Assembly: GCF_014192095.1 (NCBI RefSeq)
Contig: NZ_JACHXN010000007.1
Location: forward strand, 214,083 to 278,082
DNA: 64,000 bases
Reading direction: 5' to 3'
Origin: Phyllobacterium trifolii
GTDB taxonomy: Bacteria > Pseudomonadota > Alphaproteobacteria > Rhizobiales > Rhizobiaceae
In this document: positions 34,912 to 45,143 of the stretch, in pieces
How the letters are laid out: each line of letters begins with the position of its first letter
How positions within the stretch are numbered: the first letter of the stretch is position 1
The notes under the pieces: generated by a model
Seen by the model: only the letters and a program-made list of their open reading frames with translations
Databases searched by the model: none
Told to the model about the DNA's origin: nothing
Position numbers and translations under genes: made by a program

Positions 34912-35922
34912 TTATTTGTCCATGCTGGCCATGCGCAACGCATTTTCAGATGCGGGTGGCGGAAGTCCGCCTGCTGCCCGAATGATGGGCAAGATCACTT
35001 TCTCAATATCGGCTACGTCAGGAGCGTGGCGGTATTCAATCGCTTGGGCACCGGGGCGCAGTCGGCTTGTGACCTCCTCGGCACCTGACGCGAAGATGAT
35101 AACGCTGGCATGCGCGATATTTTCGTCGAGCCCCGCGGTTTCCAGCGTCGCTCCCGCAATCTCGCGGACATGCGGCGCAAACCTTTGAACGCCCGCTTTC
35201 ATGATCGGCAGGAAGTCGGGGAACCGCGAGACAACAGCGATCGAAGCCAGCGAATCCAGCGAGGCCAATGCCATTCGCGTCTCTTCGGATGGGGTGAAAC
35301 TGATGGTGACCACCTTGGTGTTCGGCACGAGGGCTGCCACTTCCCGGTGCCTGTTGGCAAAGGTTATCGCAAGGTCGGCCGAATTTGCCCGCGCCCTCGT
35401 TGCCGGGTCACGCTCGATTGCCGAGATCGTCAAGGGTTCCACTGCTACGCCTTTTCCGAGACGGGCAGCGATGAAACGCGCATAACTGGCGGTCGCTTCC
35501 GGAAATAGCCCGATCATGACGATCCGCATGCGCTGGCCAAGGCTTTCGCGGTAGAAGACTCTTGAGCTGACCAATGAGACAAATTCGGCGGAGCGGATGC
35601 CAAGGGCGCGGCTCTGCTCGATCAACGCATCGATGTGACGATGCAAATTCGTCTGGTCCGAACGGCCGGCAAGCCGTGCCTGCAAACTGTCGCTGACAAA
35701 TGTACCTGAACCTGGACGTGCGTCGATCAATCCTTCGGCTTTCAAATCAGCATAAACCTGGCTGACCGTCATCGGCGCCACGCCGATCTTCTCCGCAAGC
35801 TCGCGCACGGAAGGAAGAGCTTCGCCCGGAAGCAATTCCCCACAGGCGATGCCGTACTCTATGAGCCCATGGAGTTGTGTTCGGAGCGGAACCGGCAAAT
35901 CGCGGTCGATGAAGAATTCCAT
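34912..35922 (-). CDS. GntR-family regulator with periplasmic-binding-like sensor domain
   Basis: About 336 residues: N-terminal GntR winged helix (LPSVRELAEKIGVAPMTVSQ, about 35-75) and a C-terminal region with alternating strands and helices of the substrate-binding type (RIVMIGLFPEATASYA and later), not FCD, UTRA or aminotransferase. ATG 35922 begins MEFFIDRDLPVPLR, a usual GntR N-terminus. It is divergent from the dipeptide ABC operon (175-base gap) and heads the hydrolase operon, so it probably controls both. A small dyad TAGT-AG-ACTA lies at 35944-35953. Confidence 0.83.
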   Translation of the reverse strand: MEFFIDRDLPVPLRTQLHGLIEYGIACGELLPGEALPSVRELAEKIGVAPMTVSQVYADLKAEGLIDARPGSGTFVSDSLQARLAGRSDQTNLHRHIDALIEQSRALGIRSAEFVSLVSSRVFYRESLGQRMRIVMIGLFPEATASYARFIAARLGKGVAVEPLTISAIERDPATRARANSADLAITFANRHREVAALVPNTKVVTISFTPSEETRMALASLDSLASIAVVSRFPDFLPIMKAGVQRFAPHVREIAGATLETAGLDENIAHASVIIFASGAEEVTSRLRPGAQAIEYRHAPDVADIEKVILPIIRAAGGLPPPASENALRMASMDK

Positions 35923-36097
35923 GAACCCAGTCTTTGGCTGTTCTAGTAGACTATTACGATTATACCGGCTGCGTCCTAATCGCAAGGCCAGAGCGAGCCA
36001 AGCCACCAAATTATAAACTGTTGACAGCGCCGGAGGTAAGTGAAATCGTTATACCCAATAAGAACACTTAGGTAGTTCACAACAAAGGGGAATACGA

Positions 36098-37675
36098 ATG
36101 AAAAAGATCGCCAAGGCGGCTCTTGCCGCCGTATTGCTCGTCGGTACGAGCCTTTCCGCCGTCGCGGTGGAAAGGGGTGGTGTCATGACCTATGGGCGTT
36201 ACGCCGACAGCCTCTTTCTTGATCCGGTGCTCAACGACGCCAACGTCGACATCTGGATCCTGTCCAACCTCTACGACACGCTACTCCTTCCCACAGATGA
36301 TGGCAAAGGGGTTCAGGCTGGACTCGCCACCGAATGGAAGGTTTCCGACGACGGGATGAGCGTCAATCTCACATTGCGTGACGGCATCCAATTTTCCGAC
36401 GGCTCGCCCATCACGCCGGCCGACGTGGCCTGGTCGCTGAAGCGTGCCGCCAACAAGGACAACGGCATTTGGAACTTCCTCGTAAGTTCCATCGACGATG
36501 TAACGACGGAAGGCGACAAAACGGTCGTCCTCAAGTTGAAGCATCCAGACCCGGCCATTCTTGCTGCGTTGACCGTGTTCAACACCGCGATCTTGCCTCA
36601 GAAGGTATTCGAGGCGGCTGCCGGTGCCACCGACGCGGACAAAGCAAAGGTATTTGCCGAGCATCCGGTCAGTTCCGGCCCATTCGTGCTCCAATCCTGG
36701 GATCGTGGATCAACCATGAAGCTCGTTCGCAACGAGCACTACTGGGGCAAGGGGGAAGACGGTAAGCCTTTGCCTTATCTTGACGGTGTTACCTTCGAAG
36801 TCCTGCCGGATGACGCCACGCGCATTTTGAAGCTGAATTCTGGCGAGATCGACGGGGCGGAATTCATTCCCTATTCGCGCGTCGAAGAATTGAAGTCCGC
36901 CGGCAACCTCAATATGGAGCTGTTCCCTTCGACCCGCGTGCAGTATGTCACCATGAATGCACGGCCGCAGATCAAGGGTAAGGACAATCCGCTATCCAAT
37001 CCAAAAGTGCGTCAGGCAATGAACTATGCCGTCAACAAGGACGCAATCATTGCGATCGTAACGCACGGCGTCGGCAAGCCTCTGACGTCTTACATGTCTT
37101 CGGCCACGCCGATGCATACGGGCGACAAGCCACTCTATGCCTATGATATCGAAAAGGCGAAGAGCCTGATGAAGGAGGCCGGATTCGAAAAGGGTTTCGA
37201 TACGAGCATCCTCGTCCTTGCGGGTAATCAGGACGAAATCGGCATTGCGACTGCGCTACAGCAGATGTGGGCGGAGCTGGGCATCAAACTTGAGTTGCAG
37301 CAGGTGGACAATGCCACCCGTACCCAGCAATATCGCGATGGCGTTTTCACAATGCGTGAGGCTGCATGGACCGACGATATTGCGGATCCGAACGAGATCA
37401 CATCGTATTTCGTCTATTCGCCGACCATCGATGCTTTGCACACGGGTTGGAAAAACGAGGAAGCGGACAAGCTCTTCGATGCGTCGCAGAAAGAGATCGA
37501 TGCTACCAAGCGCGCGGCTCAATACGCTCGCATCCAGGAGATCTATAACGCTGAAGGACCGATCGTGCCGCTCTACGAGACACCCTATCCCGTGGCGCTG
37601 AGCAAGAAGGTACATGGCTTCCTGCAGATACCGCTTGGCAACAATTTCTTCGGTCGCGCTTGGCTGGATAAGTAA
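36098..37675 (+). CDS. Dipeptide/oligopeptide-type ABC substrate-binding protein
   Basis: Family 5 (SBP_bac_5) periplasmic binding protein of 525 residues. Signal peptide ending near AVA-VER; ATEWKVSDDGMSVNLTLRDG and the conserved RQAMNYAVNKDAI segment mark the family. A CAAAGGGGAA ribosome site precedes the ATG. It heads the operon SBP-permease-permease-ATPase-ATPase-M32 peptidase. The peptide or other ligand is not known. Confidence 0.9.
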   Translation: MKKIAKAALAAVLLVGTSLSAVAVERGGVMTYGRYADSLFLDPVLNDANVDIWILSNLYDTLLLPTDDGKGVQAGLATEWKVSDDGMSVNLTLRDGIQFSDGSPITPADVAWSLKRAANKDNGIWNFLVSSIDDVTTEGDKTVVLKLKHPDPAILAALTVFNTAILPQKVFEAAAGATDADKAKVFAEHPVSSGPFVLQSWDRGSTMKLVRNEHYWGKGEDGKPLPYLDGVTFEVLPDDATRILKLNSGEIDGAEFIPYSRVEELKSAGNLNMELFPSTRVQYVTMNARPQIKGKDNPLSNPKVRQAMNYAVNKDAIIAIVTHGVGKPLTSYMSSATPMHTGDKPLYAYDIEKAKSLMKEAGFEKGFDTSILVLAGNQDEIGIATALQQMWAELGIKLELQQVDNATRTQQYRDGVFTMREAAWTDDIADPNEITSYFVYSPTIDALHTGWKNEEADKLFDASQKEIDATKRAAQYARIQEIYNAEGPIVPLYETPYPVALSKKVHGFLQIPLGNNFFGRAWLDK

Positions 37676-37736
37676 CTGGAGTTCAGGTGCATATCGCGGG
37701 TGGTTGACATGTCACCCGCGCTCACTCTGGATACTA

Positions 37737-38699
37737 ATGCAAAACATCGGGAGCGGCTCATTGCCACTTTTCAGTTTCGTTCTGCGTCGCATTCTTCAAA
37801 TGATCCCGACGGTGGTATTTATCCTCGTCGTCACCTTCGTCCTTGTGAGGCTTCTGCCTGGTGATCCCGCAAGCGCCATGCTCGGCGATCGTGCGATCGA
37901 TGCTGATGTTGAGCGCATCAATGCCAGCCTTGGGTTGGACAAGCCGATCCCCGTTCAATTCCTGTATTTCGTAAAGAATGTCTTCACCGGCGATCTCGGC
38001 ACGTCAATCGCGCTGAAGCTGCCTGTGACGACCATCATCATGCAACGCTTGCCGGTGACATTGATGCTGACCTTGATGGCAGCGCTGCTGGCCCTCATTC
38101 TGGCCGTGCCACTGGCGTTCCTTGCCGCACTGAAGCGGGAACAGACCGCCGACGCGGTCATTCGAGGCACATTCCAGGTCGGATTGTCGATGCCTGTGTT
38201 TTACGTTGGTATCCTGATGTTGACCGTCTTCGGCGCAACGCTAAAGTGGTTCCCGGTCGGTGGCTATGGCGACACGTTTGCCGACAGGCTCTATCACCTG
38301 TTCCTGCCGGCTTTGACACTGGCGTTCAGCTTTTCTGCCGTATTGATGCGCAATTTACGGTCCTCGATCATAGGCGTCATCAACGCTGAATATGTCGATT
38401 TCGCCCGGGCCAAAGGGCTGCGACCCCGCATTATCATGACCAGACACGTGCTGCGCAACGCTCTGATATCGACGGTCACTTTGTTTGGGCTGCAGATCGG
38501 TACGCTCTTTGGTGGCGCGGTCATTACCGAGACGGTTTTTGCCGTGCCTGGCGCCGGCCGTCTCATGATCGACAGTATTTACGGCCGCGATTACCCTGTG
38601 CTGCAAGGATTGACGATTGCGCTCGCGGTTCTGGTATCGCTGACATTTCTGGCAACCGACATTTTTCAAGCCTGGCTTGACCCTCGGGTTGCCCGATGA
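37737..38699 (+). CDS. Peptide ABC transporter permease (DppB type)
   Basis: Membrane permease of about 320 residues. N-terminal RRILQMIPTVVFILVVTFV and LLPGDPA are typical of the DppB/OppB group, and the EAA-loop region is AEYVDFARAKGLRPRII. The start ATG 37737 is chosen over a longer in-frame extension that would overlap the binding protein gene. It overlaps the next permease by 4 bases. Confidence 0.9.
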   Translation: MQNIGSGSLPLFSFVLRRILQMIPTVVFILVVTFVLVRLLPGDPASAMLGDRAIDADVERINASLGLDKPIPVQFLYFVKNVFTGDLGTSIALKLPVTTIIMQRLPVTLMLTLMAALLALILAVPLAFLAALKREQTADAVIRGTFQVGLSMPVFYVGILMLTVFGATLKWFPVGGYGDTFADRLYHLFLPALTLAFSFSAVLMRNLRSSIIGVINAEYVDFARAKGLRPRIIMTRHVLRNALISTVTLFGLQIGTLFGGAVITETVFAVPGAGRLMIDSIYGRDYPVLQGLTIALAVLVSLTFLATDIFQAWLDPRVAR

Positions 38700-39547
38700 G
38701 CGTCGCTGTTGAGAAAATTGGGCTGTACCCAAGATTCCGGCGGCTTGCATTGCCACGTACGTTGATTTCCGGCGCGATAATCATTGGTGTGAGTTTGCTT
38801 ATCGCATTCTTTCCCGCGCTGTTTGCTCCGTATGATCCCATTGCGTTTGACTATAAAGCCCTGCTGAAGGGGCCGACATTGGCGCATCCGTTCGGAACCG
38901 ACAGTTTTGGCCGCGATGTCCTGTCCCGTGTGATCCATGCCTATACGATCGATATGCAGATCGCCGTGTTCGCTACAGTCGGGCCGTTCATCTTCGGAAC
39001 GATAGTAGGAGCCTATGTCGGCTATGCGGGCGGGTTGGCGGAAGCTATTTTTGGACGCGTCGTCGATGCTGTCATCACATTCCCGTTTCTAGTTCTGGTG
39101 ATCGCGATCGTCTCGGTTCTGGGGCCTGGCCTCGGCAACATGTACGTTGCTGTCGGAATTGTCGGCTGGGTATTCTATGCCCGTCTCGTCGCAGCCGAGG
39201 TCAAGGTACAGAAACGTCTCGACTATGCCGATGCTGGACGGGTCATGGGGTATACGCCGATGCGGATTGTCTTTCGCCATCTCCTGCCCAATGCAATCAC
39301 ACCCGCGATAGTCTATTGGATGACGGATATGGCGCTGGCGATCCTTTTGGGATCAAGTCTTGGGTACCTCGGGCTTGGCGCCCAACCGCCCGCTGCCGAA
39401 TGGGGCGTGCAGATCGCCGATGGCAAGAATTTCATGAGCACCGCGTGGTGGATTTCTGTCTTTCCCGGCATTGCCATTGTCATCACCGGTCTCGGTTTCA
39501 GTCTCCTCGGCGACGGGCTGGCACAGCTTATGAGGGTACGCCGATGA
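38696..39547 (+). CDS. Peptide ABC transporter permease (DppC type)
   Basis: 283-residue permease with the DppC/OppC N-terminal region and HPFGTDSFGRDVLSRVIHA, a strong OppC-family motif. The EAA loop is RLDYADAGRVMGYTPMRIV. ATG 38696 overlaps the DppB-type stop. Partner of the preceding gene. Confidence 0.9.
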   Translation: MSVAVEKIGLYPRFRRLALPRTLISGAIIIGVSLLIAFFPALFAPYDPIAFDYKALLKGPTLAHPFGTDSFGRDVLSRVIHAYTIDMQIAVFATVGPFIFGTIVGAYVGYAGGLAEAIFGRVVDAVITFPFLVLVIAIVSVLGPGLGNMYVAVGIVGWVFYARLVAAEVKVQKRLDYADAGRVMGYTPMRIVFRHLLPNAITPAIVYWMTDMALAILLGSSLGYLGLGAQPPAAEWGVQIADGKNFMSTAWWISVFPGIAIVITGLGFSLLGDGLAQLMRVRR

Positions 39548-40548
39548 GTGCGGGAATCGGCACTGGTCTTGGCCTGACCGTTCGTGGTTTGACAACGCTT
39601 TTCGACACGCCTCGCGGCATGGCGCTCGCCGTCGCTGACGTCGATCTTGATGTTGGCCCCGGAGAAATGGTTGGGCTGGTCGGTGAATCCGGTTCGGGCA
39701 AAAGCGTGACCCTGCGCTCGATCATGGGCCTCATCCAGACGCCAGGTCATGTCACGGGCAAGGTTGAATGGGGGGGACGCGATCTGGTTGCCATGCCGGC
39801 CGAAGAGCTCCGGCGTATCCGCGGCAGTGAAATTGCGATGATTTTTCAGGAGCCGATGACCGCCCTCAATCCCGTGCTGCCTGTCGGGCTGCAACTTGAG
39901 GAAAACCTTGTGGCGCATACGCGGCTAAATGCGCGCGAACGACGGGCGAGGGCATTGGAGTTGATGAATATCGTCGGCATACCGGCGGCGGAACGGCGGC
40001 TCAATGAATATCCGCACCAGTTTTCCGGTGGTATGCGTCAGCGCGCCATGATCGCCATCGCGCTGGCCTGTTCACCAAAGCTGCTTCTCGCCGACGAACC
40101 CACAACTGCTCTCGACGTCACAATCCAGGATCAGATCCTCAAATTGTTACTCGACCTGCGCGACAGACTGGCGATGAGTGTCGTGCTCGTTACCCACGAT
40201 CTCGGTGTCATTGCCGGGACGTGCGATCGCATGGCGGTGATGTATGCCGGGCGCATCGTCGAGATGGGAACGGTGATCGATGTGTTCCGACAGCCTCGCC
40301 ATCCCTACACGCGCGGCTTGCTCGGGTCTGTGCCGCGTGCTGGCGCCGTCCGAACCATGCTTTCATCGATCGAGGGGACGCCGCCGGGCCTGACGGATCT
40401 TCCGGCAGGATGCGCATTCCACCCGCGTTGCAGCTTTGCAACCGATATATGCAGACAGGAGCGGCCGCCGCTCCAATCGCTTGGTGCGGACCGAAAGGTC
40501 GCGTGTTTCCATCATGATCGTGTAGCGGCTGCGGAGGCGATCCTTTGA
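39544..40548 (+). CDS. Peptide ABC transporter ATP-binding protein (DppD type)
   Basis: 334-residue ATPase. Walker A GESGSGKSVT, signature FSGGMRQR, Walker B LLLADEPTTALD, and the C-terminal oligopeptide ATPase domain with CAFHPRCSFATDIC, a cysteine pattern linked to an iron-sulfur cluster in Dpp/Opp ATPases. ATG 39544 overlaps the previous stop as ATGA. Confidence 0.92.
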   Translation: MSAGIGTGLGLTVRGLTTLFDTPRGMALAVADVDLDVGPGEMVGLVGESGSGKSVTLRSIMGLIQTPGHVTGKVEWGGRDLVAMPAEELRRIRGSEIAMIFQEPMTALNPVLPVGLQLEENLVAHTRLNARERRARALELMNIVGIPAAERRLNEYPHQFSGGMRQRAMIAIALACSPKLLLADEPTTALDVTIQDQILKLLLDLRDRLAMSVVLVTHDLGVIAGTCDRMAVMYAGRIVEMGTVIDVFRQPRHPYTRGLLGSVPRAGAVRTMLSSIEGTPPGLTDLPAGCAFHPRCSFATDICRQERPPLQSLGADRKVACFHHDRVAAAEAIL

Positions 40549-41564
40549 GTGCCGTCCCAATCATCTCCGTCGACGGAGTTTCCAAGCAATTCGGTGTCTC
40601 GTATTCGCTGATGCGGCGCCTGGCCGGCGAGCCGCCATTGGCGGTTCATGCGCTGAACAATGTCAGCTTCGAGGTGCATCGCGGTGAAACGCTCGGTATC
40701 GTCGGCGAATCCGGTTGCGGCAAATCCACTTTGGCACGGTGTCTGGTGCGTTTGCTGGATCCGGACGGCGGCGCTATCCGCTTCGAGGGCAGGGACATCT
40801 CGACCTTGCGATCTGCCGAGCGCCGCGCCTTCAACAAGCGGGTGCAAATGATCTTCCAGGACCCGTACGGCTCGCTCAATCCCCGAATGACCGTCAGCCA
40901 AGTCCTGAACGAAGCGTTGTCAGTGCACCGCATGCGGCCGAAGAGGGATATCCCGGCTCGCATTATCGAGCTTCTCGATCTGGTGCGACTGCCACATGAC
41001 GCGGCTTCACGCCATCCGCATGAGTTTTCCGGAGGTCAGCGTCAACGCATCGGCATCGCCCGCGCGCTCGCGGTGGAACCCGATGTCATTGTGGCGGATG
41101 AACTCGTCTCGGCACTTGATGTGTCCGTCCAGGCACAGGTCATCAATCTGCTGTTGCGGCTGCAAGAGGAGTTGCATCTCACGCTGATTTTCGTGGCCCA
41201 TGATTTGCGGCTGGTGCGCCATATCTCACATCGCGTCGCGGTCATGTATCTCGGACAGATAATGGAAATAGGGCCGTCCGAAGGCGTGTTTGCATCGCCG
41301 CGCCACCCATATTCGAAAGCGCTGCTCGATGCGGCGCCCGAACTTGACCCGACCCATCGATCAAGGGTCGTCGCGGCGCGCGGTGAACTGCCAAGCCCGC
41401 TGAATGTTCCGCCCGGTTGCCCGTTCGCCAGCCGTTGTCCGCATGTATTCGATCGCTGCCGCGTCGAAAGGCCGGCACTCACCAAGCGGGCTCCCGCCCA
41501 CAGTGCCGCCTGCCATCTGGTCGATTTCGGCGCCATGCCATCGGCACTGGCGGACGCGGTCTGA
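40545..41564 (+). CDS. Peptide ABC transporter ATP-binding protein (DppF type)
   Basis: 339-residue ATPase. Walker A GESGCGKSTL, signature FSGGQRQR, Walker B VIVADELVSALD (Leu-Val in place of the usual Pro-Val/Thr), and the C-terminal CPFASRCPHVFDRC. The start is TTG 40545, overlapping the previous stop; no ATG fits. Works with the DppD-type subunit as a heterodimer. Confidence 0.9.
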   Translation: MSAVPIISVDGVSKQFGVSYSLMRRLAGEPPLAVHALNNVSFEVHRGETLGIVGESGCGKSTLARCLVRLLDPDGGAIRFEGRDISTLRSAERRAFNKRVQMIFQDPYGSLNPRMTVSQVLNEALSVHRMRPKRDIPARIIELLDLVRLPHDAASRHPHEFSGGQRQRIGIARALAVEPDVIVADELVSALDVSVQAQVINLLLRLQEELHLTLIFVAHDLRLVRHISHRVAVMYLGQIMEIGPSEGVFASPRHPYSKALLDAAPELDPTHRSRVVAARGELPSPLNVPPGCPFASRCPHVFDRCRVERPALTKRAPAHSAACHLVDFGAMPSALADAV

Positions 41565-41601
41565 TTGCCGCTTACTCATAATCGAACCCGAGGAACCCCG
41601 G

Positions 41602-43110
41602 ATGAGCTTTACCATCTTCGAAAGCGAAATCGCCAAGGTCAATGATATCCTGTGCGCCGTTAATCTGTTGACCTGGGATTCACGCACGATGATGCCGCCT
41701 GGAGGTGTCGATGCACGCGGCAAGCAGATCGCGACGCTCGTCGGTCTTGCCCGCGATATCGCGACCGGCGACCGGATGATGAAAGCAATTGAAAGTGCAC
41801 GCGCCGATACAGATGGCGATCCCTTGCAGCGCGCTGCCGTCGAGCAGGCGGCGGCATCAATAGGTGTGCTGTCGCGCATCCCGGCAAGACTTGTCTCGGC
41901 GGCCGCCGAGCTTAAGACGAATGCACAGGCGGCATGGAAACAGGCGCGCAGCGTCGATAATTTCGCCGGCTTCGCGCCGTGGCTCGAACTGACCATGGAG
42001 ATGCAGCGCGAGATCGCGTCGGCGATTGGCTATGATGCGCATCCCTATGATGCGCTGGTTTCGACTTACGAGCCGGAAATGACCTGGGCGAAATTGCGCG
42101 AACTCTACGAGGAATTGCAGAAGTCGTTGGTTCCCTTGCTGGCCGACGCTCGACAAGCGCGGCCCGTGCGCACGGAGATTCTCGATCGCACTTACCCGAT
42201 TGAACGTCAGCGAGCATTTTCCAGCATGATTTCCGAGCGTTTCGGTTACGATTTCAACAGAGGACGTCTGGACGATACGGTCCATCCGTTCGAGATATCC
42301 TTCACAAGTGCCGATGTCCGTATCACTGGCCGGTTCCGGGAGGACTGGCTTCCGGGCGGCCTTTTTGCGGTCTGGCATGAAGCTGGTCACGGAATGTATG
42401 AGCAAGGGGTAGAGGAGCGCTTTAGCCGCTCAGCATTCACAACCGACTTCATCAACCTTTATGCTGTGGGCGGCAGCAGCTTCGGCACTCACGAGTCACA
42501 GTCGCGCCTTTGGGAAAATCGCGTTGGCCGCTCTCGCCGTTTCTGGGAGATTCATTTCGACGAACTGCGCAGCTTCTTTCCCGAACAACTCGCCGATGTT
42601 TCGGTCGAGGATTTCTGGCGGGTCGTCAACGCACCGCGTCCCAGCCTGATTCGGGTCGAGGCGGATGAACTCACCTATGATCTCCACATCATGCTGCGTT
42701 CTGAGATTGAAGCGGGGCTTATCGCCGGAGAAATCCGGGTAAGCGATCTGCCGGCCATCTGGCGGGACAAGATGCGGTCCTATCTTGGCCTCGATGTTCC
42801 AAGTGATACGCTTGGCGTGCTTCAGGACGTGCATTGGTCGTCGGGCATGGTGGGATCTTTCCCGACTTATACAATCGGCAACATCATGTCCTCGCAATTC
42901 TTCGCCAGCGCGAAGGCAATACCCGTGATAGAGGAGGGGTTGAACCGGGGCGACTATGCGCCTTTGAAGGCCTGGCTGACCGAAAACATCCATCAATATG
43001 GGCGGTCGCGAACACCAAGCGAGTTGCTGGAACAGGCGACTGGCTCGCCAATGTCAGTCGCCTATTATCTCGCTGATCTGAAGCGCAAGGTTGTCGATCT
43101 CTCGGTGTAA
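41602..43110 (+). CDS. M32 carboxypeptidase (Taq family)
   Basis: Cytoplasmic metallocarboxypeptidase of 502 residues, the usual M32 length. The zinc motif HEAGHGMYEQ is present, followed by the HESQSRLWEN metal/substrate motif, and the N-terminal LLTWDSRTMMPPGG region of the family. ATG 41602 is chosen over an extension into the DppF gene. It follows the ATPase gene by 37 bases and likely degrades peptides imported by that transporter. Confidence 0.92.
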   Translation: MSFTIFESEIAKVNDILCAVNLLTWDSRTMMPPGGVDARGKQIATLVGLARDIATGDRMMKAIESARADTDGDPLQRAAVEQAAASIGVLSRIPARLVSAAAELKTNAQAAWKQARSVDNFAGFAPWLELTMEMQREIASAIGYDAHPYDALVSTYEPEMTWAKLRELYEELQKSLVPLLADARQARPVRTEILDRTYPIERQRAFSSMISERFGYDFNRGRLDDTVHPFEISFTSADVRITGRFREDWLPGGLFAVWHEAGHGMYEQGVEERFSRSAFTTDFINLYAVGGSSFGTHESQSRLWENRVGRSRRFWEIHFDELRSFFPEQLADVSVEDFWRVVNAPRPSLIRVEADELTYDLHIMLRSEIEAGLIAGEIRVSDLPAIWRDKMRSYLGLDVPSDTLGVLQDVHWSSGMVGSFPTYTIGNIMSSQFFASAKAIPVIEEGLNRGDYAPLKAWLTENIHQYGRSRTPSELLEQATGSPMSVAYYLADLKRKVVDLSV

Positions 43111-43214
43111 TAGTCGCTTGGCATTTAAACATAAGAATGCGGCGATGGATGGGACGCCGGAATCGATATCGTCACTCCTTGTCGTCAATCGAAAGATGGA
43201 CGCGACTTAAAGCG

Positions 43215-45143
43215 ATGAAGCGGTTACAGTCCGATGTTCTTGCATTTAGATCACAATTTGGGGGTCATTTGGAACGCCGGCTTAGCGCTATATTCGCTGC
43301 TGACATCGTGGGCTACAGTCATCTCATGGGCATTGATGAAGAAGGTACGCTGAACAGGTTCAAGTGCCATCGCAGTGAACTGATTGACCCTTTGATCAAT
43401 GACCATAAAGGTCGAACCTTTAAGCTGACCGGAGATGGAATGCTGGTTGAGTTCGCCAGCGTGATCAACGCTGTCGCCTGCGCCGCCGATATCCAGCGTG
43501 GCATGGCAGAACGTAACCAAAACGTGCCTAAGGAGCACCGCATCGATTTGCGAATAGGAATTAATCTCGGTGACATAATCGTCGAGGACGGTGATATTTT
43601 TGGAGACGGTGTCAACGTTGCAGCCCGTCTGGAAGGCATTGCCGACGCCGGTTGTATTGCGGTGGCAGCATCAGTGCGCGATCAAGTGGGCTCCCGGTTA
43701 AATTTGAAGTTCATAGACAAAGGCGAACATGCACTTAAGAACATCAAGCAAAATATCCGTGTTTATACGATCGGTTTTGGCAGTCCATCCGGCATAGAAA
43801 CCACCACGCAGACGACAGTTGGCCCGCTTGATCAGCTACAAAAAACCATAGCGGTTTTGCCATTTACCAACATGAGTCACGATCCCGAACAAGAGTATTT
43901 TTCTGATGGTATCACTGAAGATATCATTACGGATTTATCAAAGATTTCCAGCCTTCACGTCGTGGCGCGTAATACTGTGTTCACTTACAAGGGCAGGTCT
44001 GTGAAGATTAAACAGGTCGGGCTGGATCTTGGCGTCCGTTATGTTTTGGAAGGCAGTGTGCGCAAGGTCGGAGAGCGTGTCCGGATAACCGGGCAACTTA
44101 TCGACGCGCTGTATGGTGGCCACATGTGGGCCGAACGATATGACCGGGACCTGACCGACATTTTCGCCATACAGGATGAAATAACCCACGCGATCGTCAG
44201 CCAGCTAAAAATCAAGCTCTTGCCAGAAGAAAGAAAAGCAATCGACACTGAGCCAACCGGGAATGTCGAAGCTTATACCTATTATTTACGGGGACGGCAG
44301 TTTTCGCATGCCTGGACCAAATCATACCTTTATTTGGCGCGGCGCATGTTCTGCAAGGCAGTGGAATTGGATCCCGACTATGCCCTGGCCTACGCAGGCA
44401 TTGCTGACTGCGAGGCAGCATTGCGCGACTGGCAACCGGATGACTTCCCGCTGGAAAGAATTTCAGCTATGGCCGCTAAAGCGCTCGAACTGGATCCAAA
44501 TTTAGCAGAAGCGCACGCATCCCGGGGATTGGCTCTACATCAGGCCGGTCATGATGAAGAGGCCGCGGCCTCTTTCGAGCGAGCACTCGCGATCGATCGG
44601 GGACTTCACGAAGCCAATTTCCACTATGCTCGCTTCTTTTACATGCGCGGTAACTTCGAGTCTGCGGTGCACTATTTTAAACAAGCTGCCGAGTTGAAGC
44701 CTGATGATTATCTCTCGCCCATCCATTTAATGAGTGCATATAGCTCTCTCGGTAAGTTGGCGGAAACCGAAAGCTGGGCTCGCATTGGTGTATGGCGGGC
44801 GGAACAGGCTCTGGCCAAAAACCCGGAAAACTCCGGGCCAGCCCATCGTGGTGCATTGGCTTGGGCGCACCTTGGCGACCATCAACGAGCCCGAGACTGG
44901 GCTGACAGGGCATTGGCAATCGATCCGGACGATGTCGTCGCGCAGTACAACGTTGCCTGCGTGTACTCGATAATCGGTGAGGTCGAGAAAGCTATCCGAC
45001 TGCTGCAGAGCGTCCTTCCCAAAAGTTCGTACTATCAGACTATGTGGTTCAAAAATGATTCTGATTTAAACCCTATCCGAGGCGATGTACGATTCTTGAA
45101 AATGTTCGAACGCATTGAGGAGGAGAAGCGGCTTACCGTGTGA
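43215..45143 (+). CDS. Class III adenylate/guanylate cyclase with TPR domain
   Basis: About 642 residues. N-terminal cyclase catalytic domain (about 15-185) with AIFAADIVGYSHLMG (metal Asp), LTGDGMLVEF and GDGVNVAARLEG (second metal Asp); middle domain (about 205-330) with VLPFTNMSHDPEQEYFSDGI, the module common in rhizobial cyclase-TPR proteins; C-terminal TPR repeats (about 360-630). No membrane segment is seen. ATG 43215 fits the family N-terminus better than the upstream 43137 start. Rhizobial genomes carry many such cyclases; the input signal is unknown. Its codon use is visibly more AT-rich than its neighbours. Confidence 0.9.
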   Translation: MKRLQSDVLAFRSQFGGHLERRLSAIFAADIVGYSHLMGIDEEGTLNRFKCHRSELIDPLINDHKGRTFKLTGDGMLVEFASVINAVACAADIQRGMAERNQNVPKEHRIDLRIGINLGDIIVEDGDIFGDGVNVAARLEGIADAGCIAVAASVRDQVGSRLNLKFIDKGEHALKNIKQNIRVYTIGFGSPSGIETTTQTTVGPLDQLQKTIAVLPFTNMSHDPEQEYFSDGITEDIITDLSKISSLHVVARNTVFTYKGRSVKIKQVGLDLGVRYVLEGSVRKVGERVRITGQLIDALYGGHMWAERYDRDLTDIFAIQDEITHAIVSQLKIKLLPEERKAIDTEPTGNVEAYTYYLRGRQFSHAWTKSYLYLARRMFCKAVELDPDYALAYAGIADCEAALRDWQPDDFPLERISAMAAKALELDPNLAEAHASRGLALHQAGHDEEAAASFERALAIDRGLHEANFHYARFFYMRGNFESAVHYFKQAAELKPDDYLSPIHLMSAYSSLGKLAETESWARIGVWRAEQALAKNPENSGPAHRGALAWAHLGDHQRARDWADRALAIDPDDVVAQYNVACVYSIIGEVEKAIRLLQSVLPKSSYYQTMWFKNDSDLNPIRGDVRFLKMFERIEEEKRLTV

